NCBI RefSeq assembly: GCF_010500245.1
Contig: NZ_JAAGOX010000022.1
Coordinates: forward strand, 434,001 to 498,000
Source of the DNA: Ruegeria sp. PrR005
GTDB taxonomy: Bacteria; Pseudomonadota; Alphaproteobacteria; Rhodobacterales; Rhodobacteraceae
DNA: 64,000 nucleotides
Direction of reading: 5' to 3'
Numbering within the stretch: the stretch's first letter is position 1; each line of letters starts with the position of its first letter. Position numbers and translations under genes: made by a program. The notes beneath the pieces were generated by a model. That model saw nothing but the letters and a program-made list of their open reading frames with translations, was not told where the DNA came from and ran no database searches. Below are positions 24,281 through 32,711 of the stretch, piece by piece.

Positions 24281-24595
24281 ATGGAAATTTCGGCACGCAA
24301 GGTGGCGCAAGTGGCGCTGATGGCGCGCGAGCTGGGACGCGCCGAGGGCGAGTTGCGCGCCTTCATCGACCGGATGAGCGAGGACGAACAGGCCGAGCTG
24401 GTGGCGATCATGTGGATCGGGCGCGGCAGTTTCGAGGCGGAGGAGTTCGAAGAGGCCATTGCCACCGCGCGGGCCGAGGCGACAACGCCTTGCGCCGATT
24501 ACCTGCTGGGCTCGCCGCATCTGCCGGACCACCTGGAAAACGGGCTCGACGCGCTGGGGATCTCGGCCGAGGATGTCGAAAACGATCTGATGTGA
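24281..24595 (+). CDS. DUF3775 family protein
   Basis: A 104-residue acidic helical protein matching the DUF3775 pattern (MEISARKVAQVALMARELGRAEGELRAF, then ELVAIMWIGRGSFEAEEFEEAI and YLLGSPHLPDHLENGLDALG). Function unknown. Start ATG 24281 has GAGGG about 6 bases upstream. It is not part of the ATGA-coupled operon, lying 69 bases after its last gene, but may be read through from it. Confidence 0.8.
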   Translation: MEISARKVAQVALMARELGRAEGELRAFIDRMSEDEQAELVAIMWIGRGSFEAEEFEEAIATARAEATTPCADYLLGSPHLPDHLENGLDALGISAEDVENDLM

Positions 24596-24629
24596 TACCC
24601 GGTGGAGGGGGCGAGGGGCGCTGCCGCTC

Positions 24630-24662
24630 GCGCTCCCCGGAGTATTTCCGGCGAAATGAAGA
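24630..24662 (+). repeat. Intergenic repeat with mini-hairpin, diverged copy
   Basis: GCGCTCCCCGGAGTATTTCC then GGCGAAATGAAGA. It keeps the CTCC/GGAG stem, the TATTT tract and the GGCGAAATGAAG tail of the copies at 4954-4987 and 28895-28927, but differs in the stem-proximal bases. Confidence 0.5.
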
Positions 24663-24714
24663 TATCCGGTTGTTCTTGACAGGAAACGCCAGCCACGCGG
24701 AAGCTGGCCGGGCG

Positions 24715-25257
24715 ATGTCAGAGGCGTTCGAACAACAGGATGTTTCCAGGGAAACGCGCATCGGGCGCGACTGGCCGAAATCCGTCGCTCTGCCGATTGT
24801 CTGTCTGCTCCTTGTGGCCGCTGCGGCCCATGGAATAGGCATCGAGCCCGACAGTCTCCCCAACCGCCGGTTTCACACAGGATCGTTTGTGATCCTGCCC
24901 GTGTTCTCGGTTCTGGGGCTTGTGTCCTTGTACCGCCTGGTTTTCCCTTGGGGAGCCCCGGTCAGGTTCGATCCGCAGGGATTTGTCGATCTGAGGGCAG
25001 GCCGCGAGACCATTCCCTGGACCCAGATCACCAACGCCGTTGCACGCGGCGATTTCGTGATCCCGACCCTGCGCCGGGGATATGCCCGCAGCTATCGGAT
25101 TTCGGTCAGCCAGAAACTGTTGAAGTCGATGCGCAAATCGGTTGGGCCGGGGCATCTGATGATCGCCAGCTGGTGTTTGCCGCAAGTGCCAGCCGAGATG
25201 GTGCGGATGATCGACGCCTACCGAGTCGCATATGGTGAGGACCCACCGAAAGACTGA
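24715..25257 (+). CDS. Hypothetical membrane protein with two helices
   Basis: A 180-residue protein with two predicted membrane helices at about residues 24-42 and 55-76, followed by a soluble domain (PVRFDPQGFVDLRAGRETIPWTQITNAV) that resembles a bacterial PH-like fold of the YdbT/DUF type. No signal peptide. Family not recognised with certainty. ATG 24715 has no strong binding site, but the gap before it carries a TTGACA at 24676-24681, suggesting its own promoter and possibly a short leader. Confidence 0.6.
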   Translation: MSEAFEQQDVSRETRIGRDWPKSVALPIVCLLLVAAAAHGIGIEPDSLPNRRFHTGSFVILPVFSVLGLVSLYRLVFPWGAPVRFDPQGFVDLRAGRETIPWTQITNAVARGDFVIPTLRRGYARSYRISVSQKLLKSMRKSVGPGHLMIASWCLPQVPAEMVRMIDAYRVAYGEDPPKD

Positions 25258-25290
25258 CAGGGGCGCGGGCGGGCACCGCGCCCCGATTGT

Positions 25291-26433
25291 TCAGGCTGTA
25301 TGGTCCACGATTTGCAAGTGCTGCGCCAGTTTTCCGACCTCGTCCATCCAGCGGGCCAGCAGTTTCGGATCGCTGGAGGCGGCGTGTACACCTGCGGGGA
25401 TTTCGCGGTTCATCACCGCCTCGACTGCCAGCGAGACTGGGATCGACACCAGCCGGGCCATGGCGGTGCCGCGCGCGTCGCCCCAGGCATCCATCACATA
25501 GGACTTGTGCCAGACCGCGCGCCCATCCTTCTCCGCCTTCAGCCCCACGCAGAGGACCACGCGGTCCGGTTCACCTTCGTCATAGGCGTTTTCGGTCCAG
25601 AACTGGTCGGACATCTCCTTGAGCCGTGCGTCGCCCTCGGGGCCTTGCAGCGTCTCGATCTCACGGAACACATCGCCCCAGGCGTCGGCCCAGCCGTTGA
25701 GCCGCAGTGTGCCGCGCACGAATTCCTTCACCGGCCAATGCTCCTCAAAATGGTACTGGCCCATAAACGGCAGCGAGTCGCGGTTGGGGTAGACCTCGAA
25801 GCTTTCCGGCGTGGGCAGCGGCGCGATGTAGCTGCTGATCGCGTCCCATGGCCGCGCCACATCCAGCGGGGCATAGTCGCGGATCGAGCGCGAAGGCGAG
25901 CGCAGCGCCTTCAGCACGCCCAGCGGCGACCAGCTGAACTTGTAGCGGAAGGGGTTGGGATGTTTCGGGATGCCGCCGCAATAGGAAATGAAACTCAGAT
26001 GGTTCTGGGCGTCGAACGCGTCCGAGGCGCGGTAAGCTGCCACCAGCTCATGCGCCATCAGGTGATCAATGCCGGGATCGAGGCCGATCTCGTTCACCAG
26101 GCTCACGCCAGCGGCGCGGGCGCGGTCATCGAGCGCGCGCATCTCGGGCGCGATGTAGGAGGACGAAACGAAATGCGCGCCCTTGGAGATTGCCAGCTCC
26201 GCCAGCGGCACGTGCCAGTCACCCGGCAGCATCGAGACCACCACGTCGCCCTTGGCCAGCACCGCGCCAAGCGCGTCGATGTCAAAGGCGCGGATGTCGT
26301 CGGTCAGGTCGCCCAGTTCGGCGCGGGCCTTTTCGACCGTGCGGTTCCAGACGGTGACGGGATGGCCCGCCTCGATCAGGCGGCGCAGGCCAGGAATGGC
26401 CGACAGGCCGGTGCCACACCAATGGATGGTCAT
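25291..26433 (-). CDS. Saccharopine dehydrogenase (L-glutamate-forming type)
   Basis: A 380-residue NAD(P)-dependent dehydrogenase of the LYS9-like branch. It would oxidise saccharopine to 2-aminoadipate semialdehyde and glutamate, a step of lysine breakdown. The N-terminal nucleotide-binding segment reads IHWCGTGLSAIPGLRRLI, and VVVSMLPGDWHVPLAELAI, NEIGLDPGIDHLMAHELV and SYCGGIPKHPNPFRYKFSWSP are characteristic. It is adjacent to and co-directional with a LYS1-like gene (gap of 3 bases), so the pair performs both saccharopine-dependent steps. Whether flux runs to lysine or away from it cannot be told from sequence. Confidence 0.9.
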   Translation of the reverse strand: MTIHWCGTGLSAIPGLRRLIEAGHPVTVWNRTVEKARAELGDLTDDIRAFDIDALGAVLAKGDVVVSMLPGDWHVPLAELAISKGAHFVSSSYIAPEMRALDDRARAAGVSLVNEIGLDPGIDHLMAHELVAAYRASDAFDAQNHLSFISYCGGIPKHPNPFRYKFSWSPLGVLKALRSPSRSIRDYAPLDVARPWDAISSYIAPLPTPESFEVYPNRDSLPFMGQYHFEEHWPVKEFVRGTLRLNGWADAWGDVFREIETLQGPEGDARLKEMSDQFWTENAYDEGEPDRVVLCVGLKAEKDGRAVWHKSYVMDAWGDARGTAMARLVSIPVSLAVEAVMNREIPAGVHAASSDPKLLARWMDEVGKLAQHLQIVDHTA

Positions 26434-26436
26434 CGC

Positions 26437-27492
26437 TCAGATCCCTTTCATATGGGTTTTGAATTCGGCCTCGGCCCGGCCCCAGACGCCTGCATCAAGC
26501 GCAGTCAGGGTCAGCAGCGAGGGCAGCAACTGGGCCGCGTAATCCTGTGAACTTTCCACTGGCAGCATCGAGGGCAGGTTGTCGATCGCCATCACGTCCA
26601 GCACCGGGTCCTCGGCCACGCGCAGCACCGGCGCGTCCCAGCTGGTGGCGCGGTCATAGACCGGCACCGGGTTGTAATCGCTGTCGGGGTCACAGGCCAC
26701 GTCGCCGATGGCAGTTAGCGTGCGGGGCGCATTCAGCGCCGAACGCGGCACAAAGACCGGCGTACCGGGACGGGCAAAGATGCAGTTGAGAAAGATGTCA
26801 TGGGCGAGGATCTCGGGGAAGGGGCCGCCGCTGGCGGTCTCGGCCATGTCCCATTTGGTGACCTCGACCTCCATCGCGGTGCAGAGATCGGCCGCACCGG
26901 TGCCGACCCGGCCCAAGGCGCCGATCACGATGGCGCGGGGGCGCGGCGCGCCGGTGGCGTCGAGTTCTGCGGCAAGCGCCGCGTTCAGTGCGTCCTTGCT
27001 GGGATAGACGTCGACAGGGGCGCAAATGCTGCCCTGCTGCTGCGCGGCCCAGGCCTTGAGCGTGACAGCCGCGCCTGCATACCCGGCCCAATAACCAAAG
27101 GCCGCGACCCGGCGGCCGGCCTCGTCCACCAGATACTCCAGATCGTAAAGCGTGCCGCCCCCGGCCTTGAACCGCTCCAGCAACCGGCGGCCCGAATGCT
27201 GCCCCTTGAAGGCATGGCCGAACATGATGTGGCGGTGCGGCAGGGGCGTGCCGTCCTCGGGCAGTTCCTTGAGCCCAAAGATGATGGCGTCGCGCGGGGC
27301 ATCCGGCCAGCTGTTCTCGGGCGCGATCTCGCATCCAGCGTCGCGGTATCCGTCCAGCCCAATGGCGCGGACCGAGCTTTCCTCGACCGTGACCCGGATA
27401 CCGGCGGCGATCAGGGCGGCGGCGCCCTCGGGGGTCAGGCCGACCCGTTCCTCGTTCGGGCGCTGTTCGGCCCGGACCCAGAGATGCGTCAT
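26437..27492 (-). CDS. Saccharopine dehydrogenase (L-lysine-forming type)
   Basis: A 351-residue protein of the alanine dehydrogenase/pyridine-nucleotide-transhydrogenase-like family, LYS1 branch (NAD-dependent, lysine and 2-oxoglutarate to saccharopine). HLWVRAEQRPNEERVGLTPEGAAALIAAG at the N-terminus, FGHAFKGQHSGRRLLERF, and IVIGALGRVGTGAADLC (nucleotide binding) are typical. Start ATG 27492 has AAAGGAC 5 bases upstream; a longer reading to 27645 has a low-complexity N-terminus. It sits between its partner dehydrogenase (3 bases) and a GST (15 bases). Confidence 0.88.
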   Translation of the reverse strand: MTHLWVRAEQRPNEERVGLTPEGAAALIAAGIRVTVEESSVRAIGLDGYRDAGCEIAPENSWPDAPRDAIIFGLKELPEDGTPLPHRHIMFGHAFKGQHSGRRLLERFKAGGGTLYDLEYLVDEAGRRVAAFGYWAGYAGAAVTLKAWAAQQQGSICAPVDVYPSKDALNAALAAELDATGAPRPRAIVIGALGRVGTGAADLCTAMEVEVTKWDMAETASGGPFPEILAHDIFLNCIFARPGTPVFVPRSALNAPRTLTAIGDVACDPDSDYNPVPVYDRATSWDAPVLRVAEDPVLDVMAIDNLPSMLPVESSQDYAAQLLPSLLTLTALDAGVWGRAEAEFKTHMKGI

Positions 27493-27506
27493 GTCTTGTC
27501 CTTTGT

Positions 27507-28121
27507 TCAAAGCAGACCAGCGGCCTTGACGGCCTGAATCGAGGCGCGCGCCTCCATCGCGGCGCGGAAGGCGCGGATTTTCGGGAACGGGTCCAGGTCG
27601 ACGCCGTCGCCCTCGAGCCAGCCGGTGACCACGTAGAGATAGCAATCGGCGATGCTGACCGCCTCACCCAGTACGAAGGGCCCGCGCAGCCCGTTCGTCT
27701 CGACATAGGCGGCAGATGCGGTCATCGTCTGGGGCACCTTGGCGCGCATGTCGGCCCAGCTGCTGTCCTGATCGGCCCATCGGGCGCCGCGCATCTTGTG
27801 GGCGTGGTTCACATGCATGGTGGAGGCAAGGTAATACATCACCTCGCGCATGCGGGCGCTGAGCAGCGGATCGGCGGGGACCAGCCCCTTGTCGGGCGCG
27901 CTGTCGGCGATGAATTCCAACAGCGCACCGGTTTCGGTCAGGATGCCGCCCGGCACCGCCAGCGCGGGCACCCGGCCCTTGGGGTTGATCTGGTGGTAGG
28001 CGGGTTTGGTCTGTTCGGCGGCGCCAAAGTCCAGCTGTACTTTCTCATGCTCGATTCCCGCCTCGTGAAGCGCGATGGCGACGGCCACGGAAATGGTGCC
28101 GGGTGCACAATAAAGCTGCAT
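27507..28121 (-). CDS. Glutathione S-transferase family protein
   Basis: A 204-residue GST with an N-terminal thioredoxin-like domain (QLYCAPGTISVAVAIALHEAGIEHEKVQLDF, PKGRVPALAV) and a helical C-terminal domain (AVSIADCYLYVVTGWL). The first residues (YCAPGTIS) resemble the beta-class pattern, with a Cys near the active site. It is co-directional with the saccharopine genes (15-base gap to the LYS1-like gene), so it is probably in their transcript; a direct role in lysine catabolism is not established. Confidence 0.9.
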   Translation of the reverse strand: MQLYCAPGTISVAVAIALHEAGIEHEKVQLDFGAAEQTKPAYHQINPKGRVPALAVPGGILTETGALLEFIADSAPDKGLVPADPLLSARMREVMYYLASTMHVNHAHKMRGARWADQDSSWADMRAKVPQTMTASAAYVETNGLRGPFVLGEAVSIADCYLYVVTGWLEGDGVDLDPFPKIRAFRAAMEARASIQAVKAAGLL

Positions 28122-28130
28122 CGGATCCCC

Positions 28131-28781
28131 CTAGAGATGCGTCTGGGCAAACTGCCGCTCTGGGGCCTCCAGATGCGGGACGGCATTGAACAGCACCGGG
28201 CTGAGATGCGTGCCGATCGGGTAGAGACGATGCATCGACGTGTTCATGATGGCAAGGGCCACCCGCGCCATGGCCGGTATGTCCAGCCCCATCGCCTGAC
28301 GCATCACCATCGAGATGAGCCCGCCCGAGGTGACCACGATGGCCGGCCCCGCCCCCTGGGCGATTTCGGCCAATGCCGACGAGACCCGGGTTTCGAACTG
28401 GTCGAAGCTTTCGGGTGCGTCCTGGATGCGGCCTTCGGCCCAGGCGGTGAAGGTCATCGGCAGGTGCTCGACAAAGCCTTCGCGATCCTCGGGAATGGTG
28501 ACACCGTACTGCGCCTCGAAAAGCTGGGCGAGGGTGAAATACTCGATCTCGTTCAGGCGCGGGTCCTGTACCACATCGGCCAGACCCATGCTGGCGGCGG
28601 TTTCCAGGTGGCGGGTCAGGGTGCCACAATAGACGCGCGGATGATGGGCGCGGGTGTCGGCCAGATGCGACCCCAGCCAGCGCGCCTGCTGGTGACCCAG
28701 ATCGCTCAACCGATCATAACTCGCCTCGTCACGGGCATGGGTATTGGCTTGGCCGTGACGGATCAGGGTGATGTGAGACAT
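28131..28781 (-). CDS. Histidine phosphatase family protein
   Basis: A 216-residue cytoplasmic phosphatase of the histidine phosphatase (phosphoglycerate mutase-like) superfamily. The catalytic motif is LIRHGQANTHAR at about residues 6-17 (Arg-His-Gly), with the second conserved His expected in VVTSGGLISMV (replaced by Ser-Gly-Gly here) and Arg in CGTLTRHLETA. The apparent absence of the second catalytic His in the usual T-S-G-H-G position means activity should be treated with caution. Start ATG 28781 has GGAGG 6 bases upstream. It is the first gene of the saccharopine/GST transcript. Confidence 0.82.
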   Translation of the reverse strand: MSHITLIRHGQANTHARDEASYDRLSDLGHQQARWLGSHLADTRAHHPRVYCGTLTRHLETAASMGLADVVQDPRLNEIEYFTLAQLFEAQYGVTIPEDREGFVEHLPMTFTAWAEGRIQDAPESFDQFETRVSSALAEIAQGAGPAIVVTSGGLISMVMRQAMGLDIPAMARVALAIMNTSMHRLYPIGTHLSPVLFNAVPHLEAPERQFAQTHL

Positions 28782-28894
28782 GTCATCCTCCACTTCGGGC
28801 AGACTCTTAGGCAAGGATCGGGCCGGGGGCCAGAGGGGTTTGGCGCCGGGCGCGTGAATTTACCAGGTGTTGGTGCCTGTGGCTGGTTGCGGAT

Positions 28895-28927
28895 GCCTCC
28901 GGCGGGAGTATTTTTGGCGAAATGAAG
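28895..28927 (+). repeat. Intergenic repeat with mini-hairpin, copy 2
   Basis: GCCTCCGGCGGGAGTATTTT then TGGCGAAATGAAG, nearly identical to 4954-4987. It lies 18 bases ahead of the next start codon and overlaps the place expected for its promoter or leader. Confidence 0.6.
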
Positions 28928-28944
28928 GGATGGGAGGACAGGCC

Positions 28945-30141
28945 ATGACGGTGAACGCGGAGCGGTTTCTGGAGGATCTGCACAAGCTGCGCAGCTTTGG
29001 CGCTGCAGGGGTGGGCAAGGGCGTGGTGCGACCGGCCTATTCCGAGGCGGATATCGCGGCGCGCCGCTGGCTGGCGGGCCGGATGGAGGAGGCGGGGTTG
29101 CAGGTGCGCTTTGACCCGGTCGGCAATCTCTTTGGCCTGGCAGAGGGGCCGTCGCTGCTGATGGGATCGCATTCCGACAGCCAACCCGAGGGCGGCTGGC
29201 TGGACGGCGCGCTGGGGGTGATCGCGGCGTTGGAGATTGCGCGCAGCAGCGCCCGCCCGGTCTCGGTCGTCAGTTTCCAGGACGAAGAGGGGCGGTTCGG
29301 CGTCACCACCGGGTCGGCGATCTGGTCCGGGCACCTGCCGCTGGCCGAGGCGGATGGGCTGAGCGATCACGCAGGCGTGTCCTTTGCTATGGCGCGCGCG
29401 GCAGTGGCGGATCTGGCGGGGGATTTTGTCGACCCGTCGCAGTTCACCGGTTTTGTCGAGATGCATATCGAACAGGGTCCGACGCTGGATACCGAGGGCG
29501 AGCAGATCGGGGTGGTCAGCGATATCGTCGGTATCCGCGACATGAAGGTGACATTCGAGGGCCAGCAGAACCATGCCGGCACCACGCCCATGCATCTGCG
29601 CCGCGACGCGTTCCAGGCGTTGTCCGATTTCAACGCGCGGCTGGGCGAGCGATTCCGCAATGTGGTCACACCGCGCACCGTCTGGACCATCGGCCATGTC
29701 AGCCTGCACCCGAACGCGTCGTCCATCGTGCCGGGGCGGGCGCGGTTCTCGATGCAGTGGCGCGATGGTGACACGGCCCGGCTGGCGCGGATGGAGGAGA
29801 TCATTCGTGCCACCGCACAGGAGGTGGCCGACGCGCGCGGCATGAAGCTGAGCTTTGGTCCGCTCCTGGGACTGGAACCGGTGGCGATGGATTCACAATT
29901 GCGCGCCGCTCTGGAAAAGGGGGCCCAGGCGGTCGCGCCGGGGCGCTGGCGGTCCATGCCCTCGGGCGCGTTGCACGATGCCACCAACGTGTCGCGCCTG
30001 ATGCCGGTGGCGATGCTCTTCGTGCCGTCGATCGGCGGGATCAGCCACGATTTCGCCGAGGATACTGACGAGGCAGACCTTGTTGCCGGGTTGAGGGTTC
30101 TGGACCAAGCCGTTGCCGCGCTGGACCAGGGCAAGGAATAA
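28945..30141 (+). CDS. N-carbamoyl-L-amino-acid hydrolase-type M20 amidohydrolase
   Basis: A 398-residue Zn-dependent amidohydrolase of the M20/hydantoinase-carbamoylase family (also ureidoglycolate or allantoate amidohydrolase relatives). Metal-binding and catalytic positions are visible: [19 protein letters not shown] with the H and D ligands, [10 protein letters not shown] with the Glu pair, [10 protein letters not shown] and the C-terminal SGALHDATN with His. Residue [18 protein letters not shown] and [15 protein letters not shown] form the lid contact. Start ATG 28945 has GGGAGG about 7 bases upstream. Substrate among carbamoyl amino acids or ureides is not determined. Confidence 0.87.
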   Translation: MTVNAERFLEDLHKLRSFGAAGVGKGVVRPAYSEADIAARRWLAGRMEEAGLQVRFDPVGNLFGLAEGPSLLMGSHSDSQPEGGWLDGALGVIAALEIARSSARPVSVVSFQDEEGRFGVTTGSAIWSGHLPLAEADGLSDHAGVSFAMARAAVADLAGDFVDPSQFTGFVEMHIEQGPTLDTEGEQIGVVSDIVGIRDMKVTFEGQQNHAGTTPMHLRRDAFQALSDFNARLGERFRNVVTPRTVWTIGHVSLHPNASSIVPGRARFSMQWRDGDTARLARMEEIIRATAQEVADARGMKLSFGPLLGLEPVAMDSQLRAALEKGAQAVAPGRWRSMPSGALHDATNVSRLMPVAMLFVPSIGGISHDFAEDTDEADLVAGLRVLDQAVAALDQGKE

Positions 30142-30225
30142 CCGGTGTCCTGCCATTTTTCGGCCGCGTTCCTTTGTCAATCTTTGTGTGTCGACAATTG
30201 AGAGATTTGCGAGGGCCAGTCGTCT

Positions 30226-30921
30226 ATGTTTCGGAAAATCATTGTTCTGTTGGGCCTGAGCGGCCTGCTTTTCGCCTGTCAGGACAGCGTCCGGCACAAT
30301 CAGGATGCCCGCATCCTGGCGATCGGCGATTCGCTTCTGTCGTGGAACTCCGCCTTTGGCAGCTCGGTCCCCGATGTGATATCCAAGGAGCTGGGTCAGC
30401 CGGTTGTCGACCGCTCGGTCAGCGGCGCATGGATGCTGACACGGGACGGTGACGAGGAAGGCCGGGGCGTGAACGTGCCGTACCAGTACGAGCAGGGCGC
30501 CTGGGACTGGGTTGTCGTCAATGGCGGCGGCAATGACCTGCTGTTCGGGTGTGGTTGCGGCCGCTGCGACGCCGTGTTGGACCGGCTGATCTCGGTCGAT
30601 GGGTCGGTGGGGCAGATCCCCGATCTTGTCCGCCGTATCCGTGCTGACGGGGCAAGGGTGCTCTACACCGGATATCTGCGCAGCCCCGACCTGCTCACCC
30701 CGATCGAGCATTGCAAGAACGACGGAGACGAACTTGAGGCGCGGATCGCCCGACTGGCTGCGGCCGAAGACGGGGTGTATTACGTCTCGATGCAGGATGT
30801 CGTGCCGCCGGGTGGGCTGACCTATTTTGCTCCCGACCTCATCCATCCCGCGCGCAAGACCAGCCGCAAGGTGGGTGAGCGGCTGGCGTCGGCGATCCGT
30901 CAGTTGAACGGGCGGCCCTGA
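30226..30921 (+). CDS. SGNH/GDSL hydrolase lipoprotein
   Basis: A 231-residue secreted lipoprotein: signal peptide with lipobox LLFAC (Cys18) and acidic residues after it. The GDSLLSWN block near residue 36 holds the nucleophile Ser, VVVNGGGNDLLFGC holds the conserved Gly/Asn block, and DLIHP near residue 205 holds the Asp and His of the catalytic set. Two extra Cys pairs (FGCGCGRC) may be stabilising. Likely an esterase or lipase acting at the cell envelope; substrate unknown. GAGG lies 10 bases ahead of ATG 30226. Confidence 0.87.
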   Translation: MFRKIIVLLGLSGLLFACQDSVRHNQDARILAIGDSLLSWNSAFGSSVPDVISKELGQPVVDRSVSGAWMLTRDGDEEGRGVNVPYQYEQGAWDWVVVNGGGNDLLFGCGCGRCDAVLDRLISVDGSVGQIPDLVRRIRADGARVLYTGYLRSPDLLTPIEHCKNDGDELEARIARLAAAEDGVYYVSMQDVVPPGGLTYFAPDLIHPARKTSRKVGERLASAIRQLNGRP

Positions 30922-31148
30922 CCCAACAGCCGGATTTCGCCGGCCCCGGCGCAGGTCGGCCAGGTCCGGTTCGTTGATACAGGCGCGCGGCCCCGGTATC
31001 GGGAAAACTCAGGACGGCGGCAACACCTGGCACTGGCCGCGGGCGTGGCCTGTTGGACCTTGCCGCCATGCCGCGCACCTTTCGCGAGGTCTTGATACCC
31101 TGGTTCCGGTCCTGCCAGGCGGATTTCGTGGCGTGAACCCGAACCGCC
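30922..31148. other. Gene-free gap, no clear element
   Basis: A 227-bp GC-rich stretch between the GDSL lipoprotein stop and the MAPEG stop, which converge. I see no T-tract terminator or palindrome of note, and no ORF with a convincing binding site. Confidence 0.4.
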
Positions 31149-31547
31149 CTAGATCGTTCCCAGCAGCCGCAAGGCCAGGGCCACCGAAGACAGCGCCGCC
31201 AGGGCAAAGGCCAGCGTCCTGAGCACCGGGATACCCAGGCAATAGATGATGTAATGGGCGAAAATGCCCACAAAAAACGTCATCGCCAGCGTTCCGGGAT
31301 AGGCATCTTCGGGCATCCTGATCATCGCCATCACGGCCAGCGGCGCAAAGGCGGCAAAGGCCTGGATCGCCACGTTATGCGCCCGCATCGCCCGCTGTGC
31401 CCAGGCGCTTTGCGGAACGGCGTTCGGATCATAGTTCGCCATGGCGCCCATCAGGCCACGGACCATGATCCGGTCAAGGATATAGGGCAGCCAGGCGATA
31501 GCCACCCAAAGGGCGGTCAAGGCGGTATAGAATTCGAGTGTTGTCAT
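31149..31547 (-). CDS. MAPEG family membrane protein
   Basis: A 132-residue inner-membrane protein with four hydrophobic segments and a loop MANYDPNAVPQSAWAQRAMRAHNVAIQAFAAFAP, the conserved motif of the MAPEG (membrane-associated eicosanoid/glutathione) family. Members are often glutathione-dependent but bacterial roles are mostly unknown. Start ATG 31547 has GGGAGGG about 10 bases upstream. A longer reading to 31574 is possible but has a weaker context. Confidence 0.8.
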   Translation of the reverse strand: MTTLEFYTALTALWVAIAWLPYILDRIMVRGLMGAMANYDPNAVPQSAWAQRAMRAHNVAIQAFAAFAPLAVMAMIRMPEDAYPGTLAMTFFVGIFAHYIIYCLGIPVLRTLAFALAALSSVALALRLLGTI

Positions 31548-31614
31548 GATATGCGTCCCTCCCACAGGAAACATACCATATTTTGTGTCACTTTGCGCGT
31601 GAGAATTACAGCGG

Positions 31615-31902
31615 TCAGCCGCGCGCGATCAACAATATGCGCCGGTCCACCCGGACCCTGCCGCGCGCCTCGTGCAGCTTGGCCCGTGCCGCCGTCAACC
31701 GCTGCAAAGCCCGGTCGCGCTCGTCATAGAGTCGGCGGACCCGCGATCCCGGATTGCCGATCATCAGGTATCCCCGGCCGATCGCGCCGGGCACCAGCAG
31801 TGCCGCCTGCTCCAACCCTTGCCGCCATGCAATGTCGGCCAGGACATAGCGGCGCATGGCCTTGTCCAGCATGCGTCTGCGAATCTCCAGATATGGGTGC
31901 AT
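31615..31902 (-). CDS. Small hypothetical protein
   Basis: A 95-residue basic, mostly helical protein with no membrane segment, rich in Arg and Ala (DERDRALQRLTAARAKLHEARGRVRVD, coiled-coil-like). Family not recognised. The coding call rests on GGGAGG 5-6 bases ahead of the ATG at 31902 and on the position between a MAPEG gene and a response regulator on the same strand. Function unknown. Confidence 0.6.
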   Translation of the reverse strand: MHPYLEIRRRMLDKAMRRYVLADIAWRQGLEQAALLVPGAIGRGYLMIGNPGSRVRRLYDERDRALQRLTAARAKLHEARGRVRVDRRILLIARG

Positions 31903-32006
31903 TGCAGCCTCCCTCTCAAAAGGAACCGCGGCGGGCGCTGGCCCGCCTGTGCTTCGGTCCGCGCATGTTCATGCTACCGTCGCTGGCCGGTCCCGGTCAA
32001 CCGAGC

Positions 32007-32711
32007 CTAGCGCCAGCTGACATCGCCCAGAAAGATGTACCCCGCCCCATAGATCGTCTTGATCAGGCGCGGGTTCTTGGGGTCTTCGCGCAGCTTGGTG
32101 CGCAGGCGCGAGATGCGCACATCCATCGCCCGGTCAAAGCTTTCGCCCGCCGCACCCCCCAGCGCCTCCTGCATCTGCGCCCGGCTGATCAGCCGCTTGG
32201 GGCTTTCCAGGAACAGTCGCAGCACCTCGCCCTCGGCATGGGAAAACGGGGTTTCCATGCCGCTTTCATCCTCCAGCGCATAACGGTCGAAATGCGCCGT
32301 CCAGCCGTTGAAGCTGGCGATATCGCCGCCCTGCACCTCGCTGCGCATCCCGTCGCGCAGCCGCGCGCGGATACGCGCCACCACCTCGGCCGGGTCAAAC
32401 GGCTTGGTGATGTAATCGTCAGCCCCCAGTTCCAGCCCGGTCACCCGGTCCTGCACCTGCGCCCGGCCCGAGATGATGATCACCGTCGCCCCCTGTTCCA
32501 GCGCCAGGCGATGCACCAGCGCCAGACCATCGGTATCGGGCAGCGACAGGTCCACCAGGCAGACATCCGGCGTCACCCGTTTCAGCGAGGCCTCGAATTC
32601 GCGGGCACGGGAAAAACTCTGGGTGCGGAACCCGGCCTCGGCCAGCGCTTCGGTCAGGATCAGCCGGATTTCCGGTTCGTCGTCCAGGATGGTCACGAGA
32701 GGGGCGGTCAT
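32007..32711 (-). CDS. OmpR-family response regulator
   Basis: A 234-residue two-component regulator. The receiver domain has the acidic pair DDEP near residues 10-13, phosphorylation Asp54 in CLVDLSLPD, and the switch KPFD. The C-terminal winged helix is of OmpR/PhoB type (SFDRAMDVRISRLRTKLREDPKNPRLIKTIYGAGYIF). The start ATG overlaps the histidine-kinase stop by 4 bases. It is divergent from the CoA ligase/ABC transporter operon, and a direct repeat in that gap is a plausible binding site. Confidence 0.93.
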   Translation of the reverse strand: MTAPLVTILDDEPEIRLILTEALAEAGFRTQSFSRAREFEASLKRVTPDVCLVDLSLPDTDGLALVHRLALEQGATVIIISGRAQVQDRVTGLELGADDYITKPFDPAEVVARIRARLRDGMRSEVQGGDIASFNGWTAHFDRYALEDESGMETPFSHAEGEVLRLFLESPKRLISRAQMQEALGGAAGESFDRAMDVRISRLRTKLREDPKNPRLIKTIYGAGYIFLGDVSWR

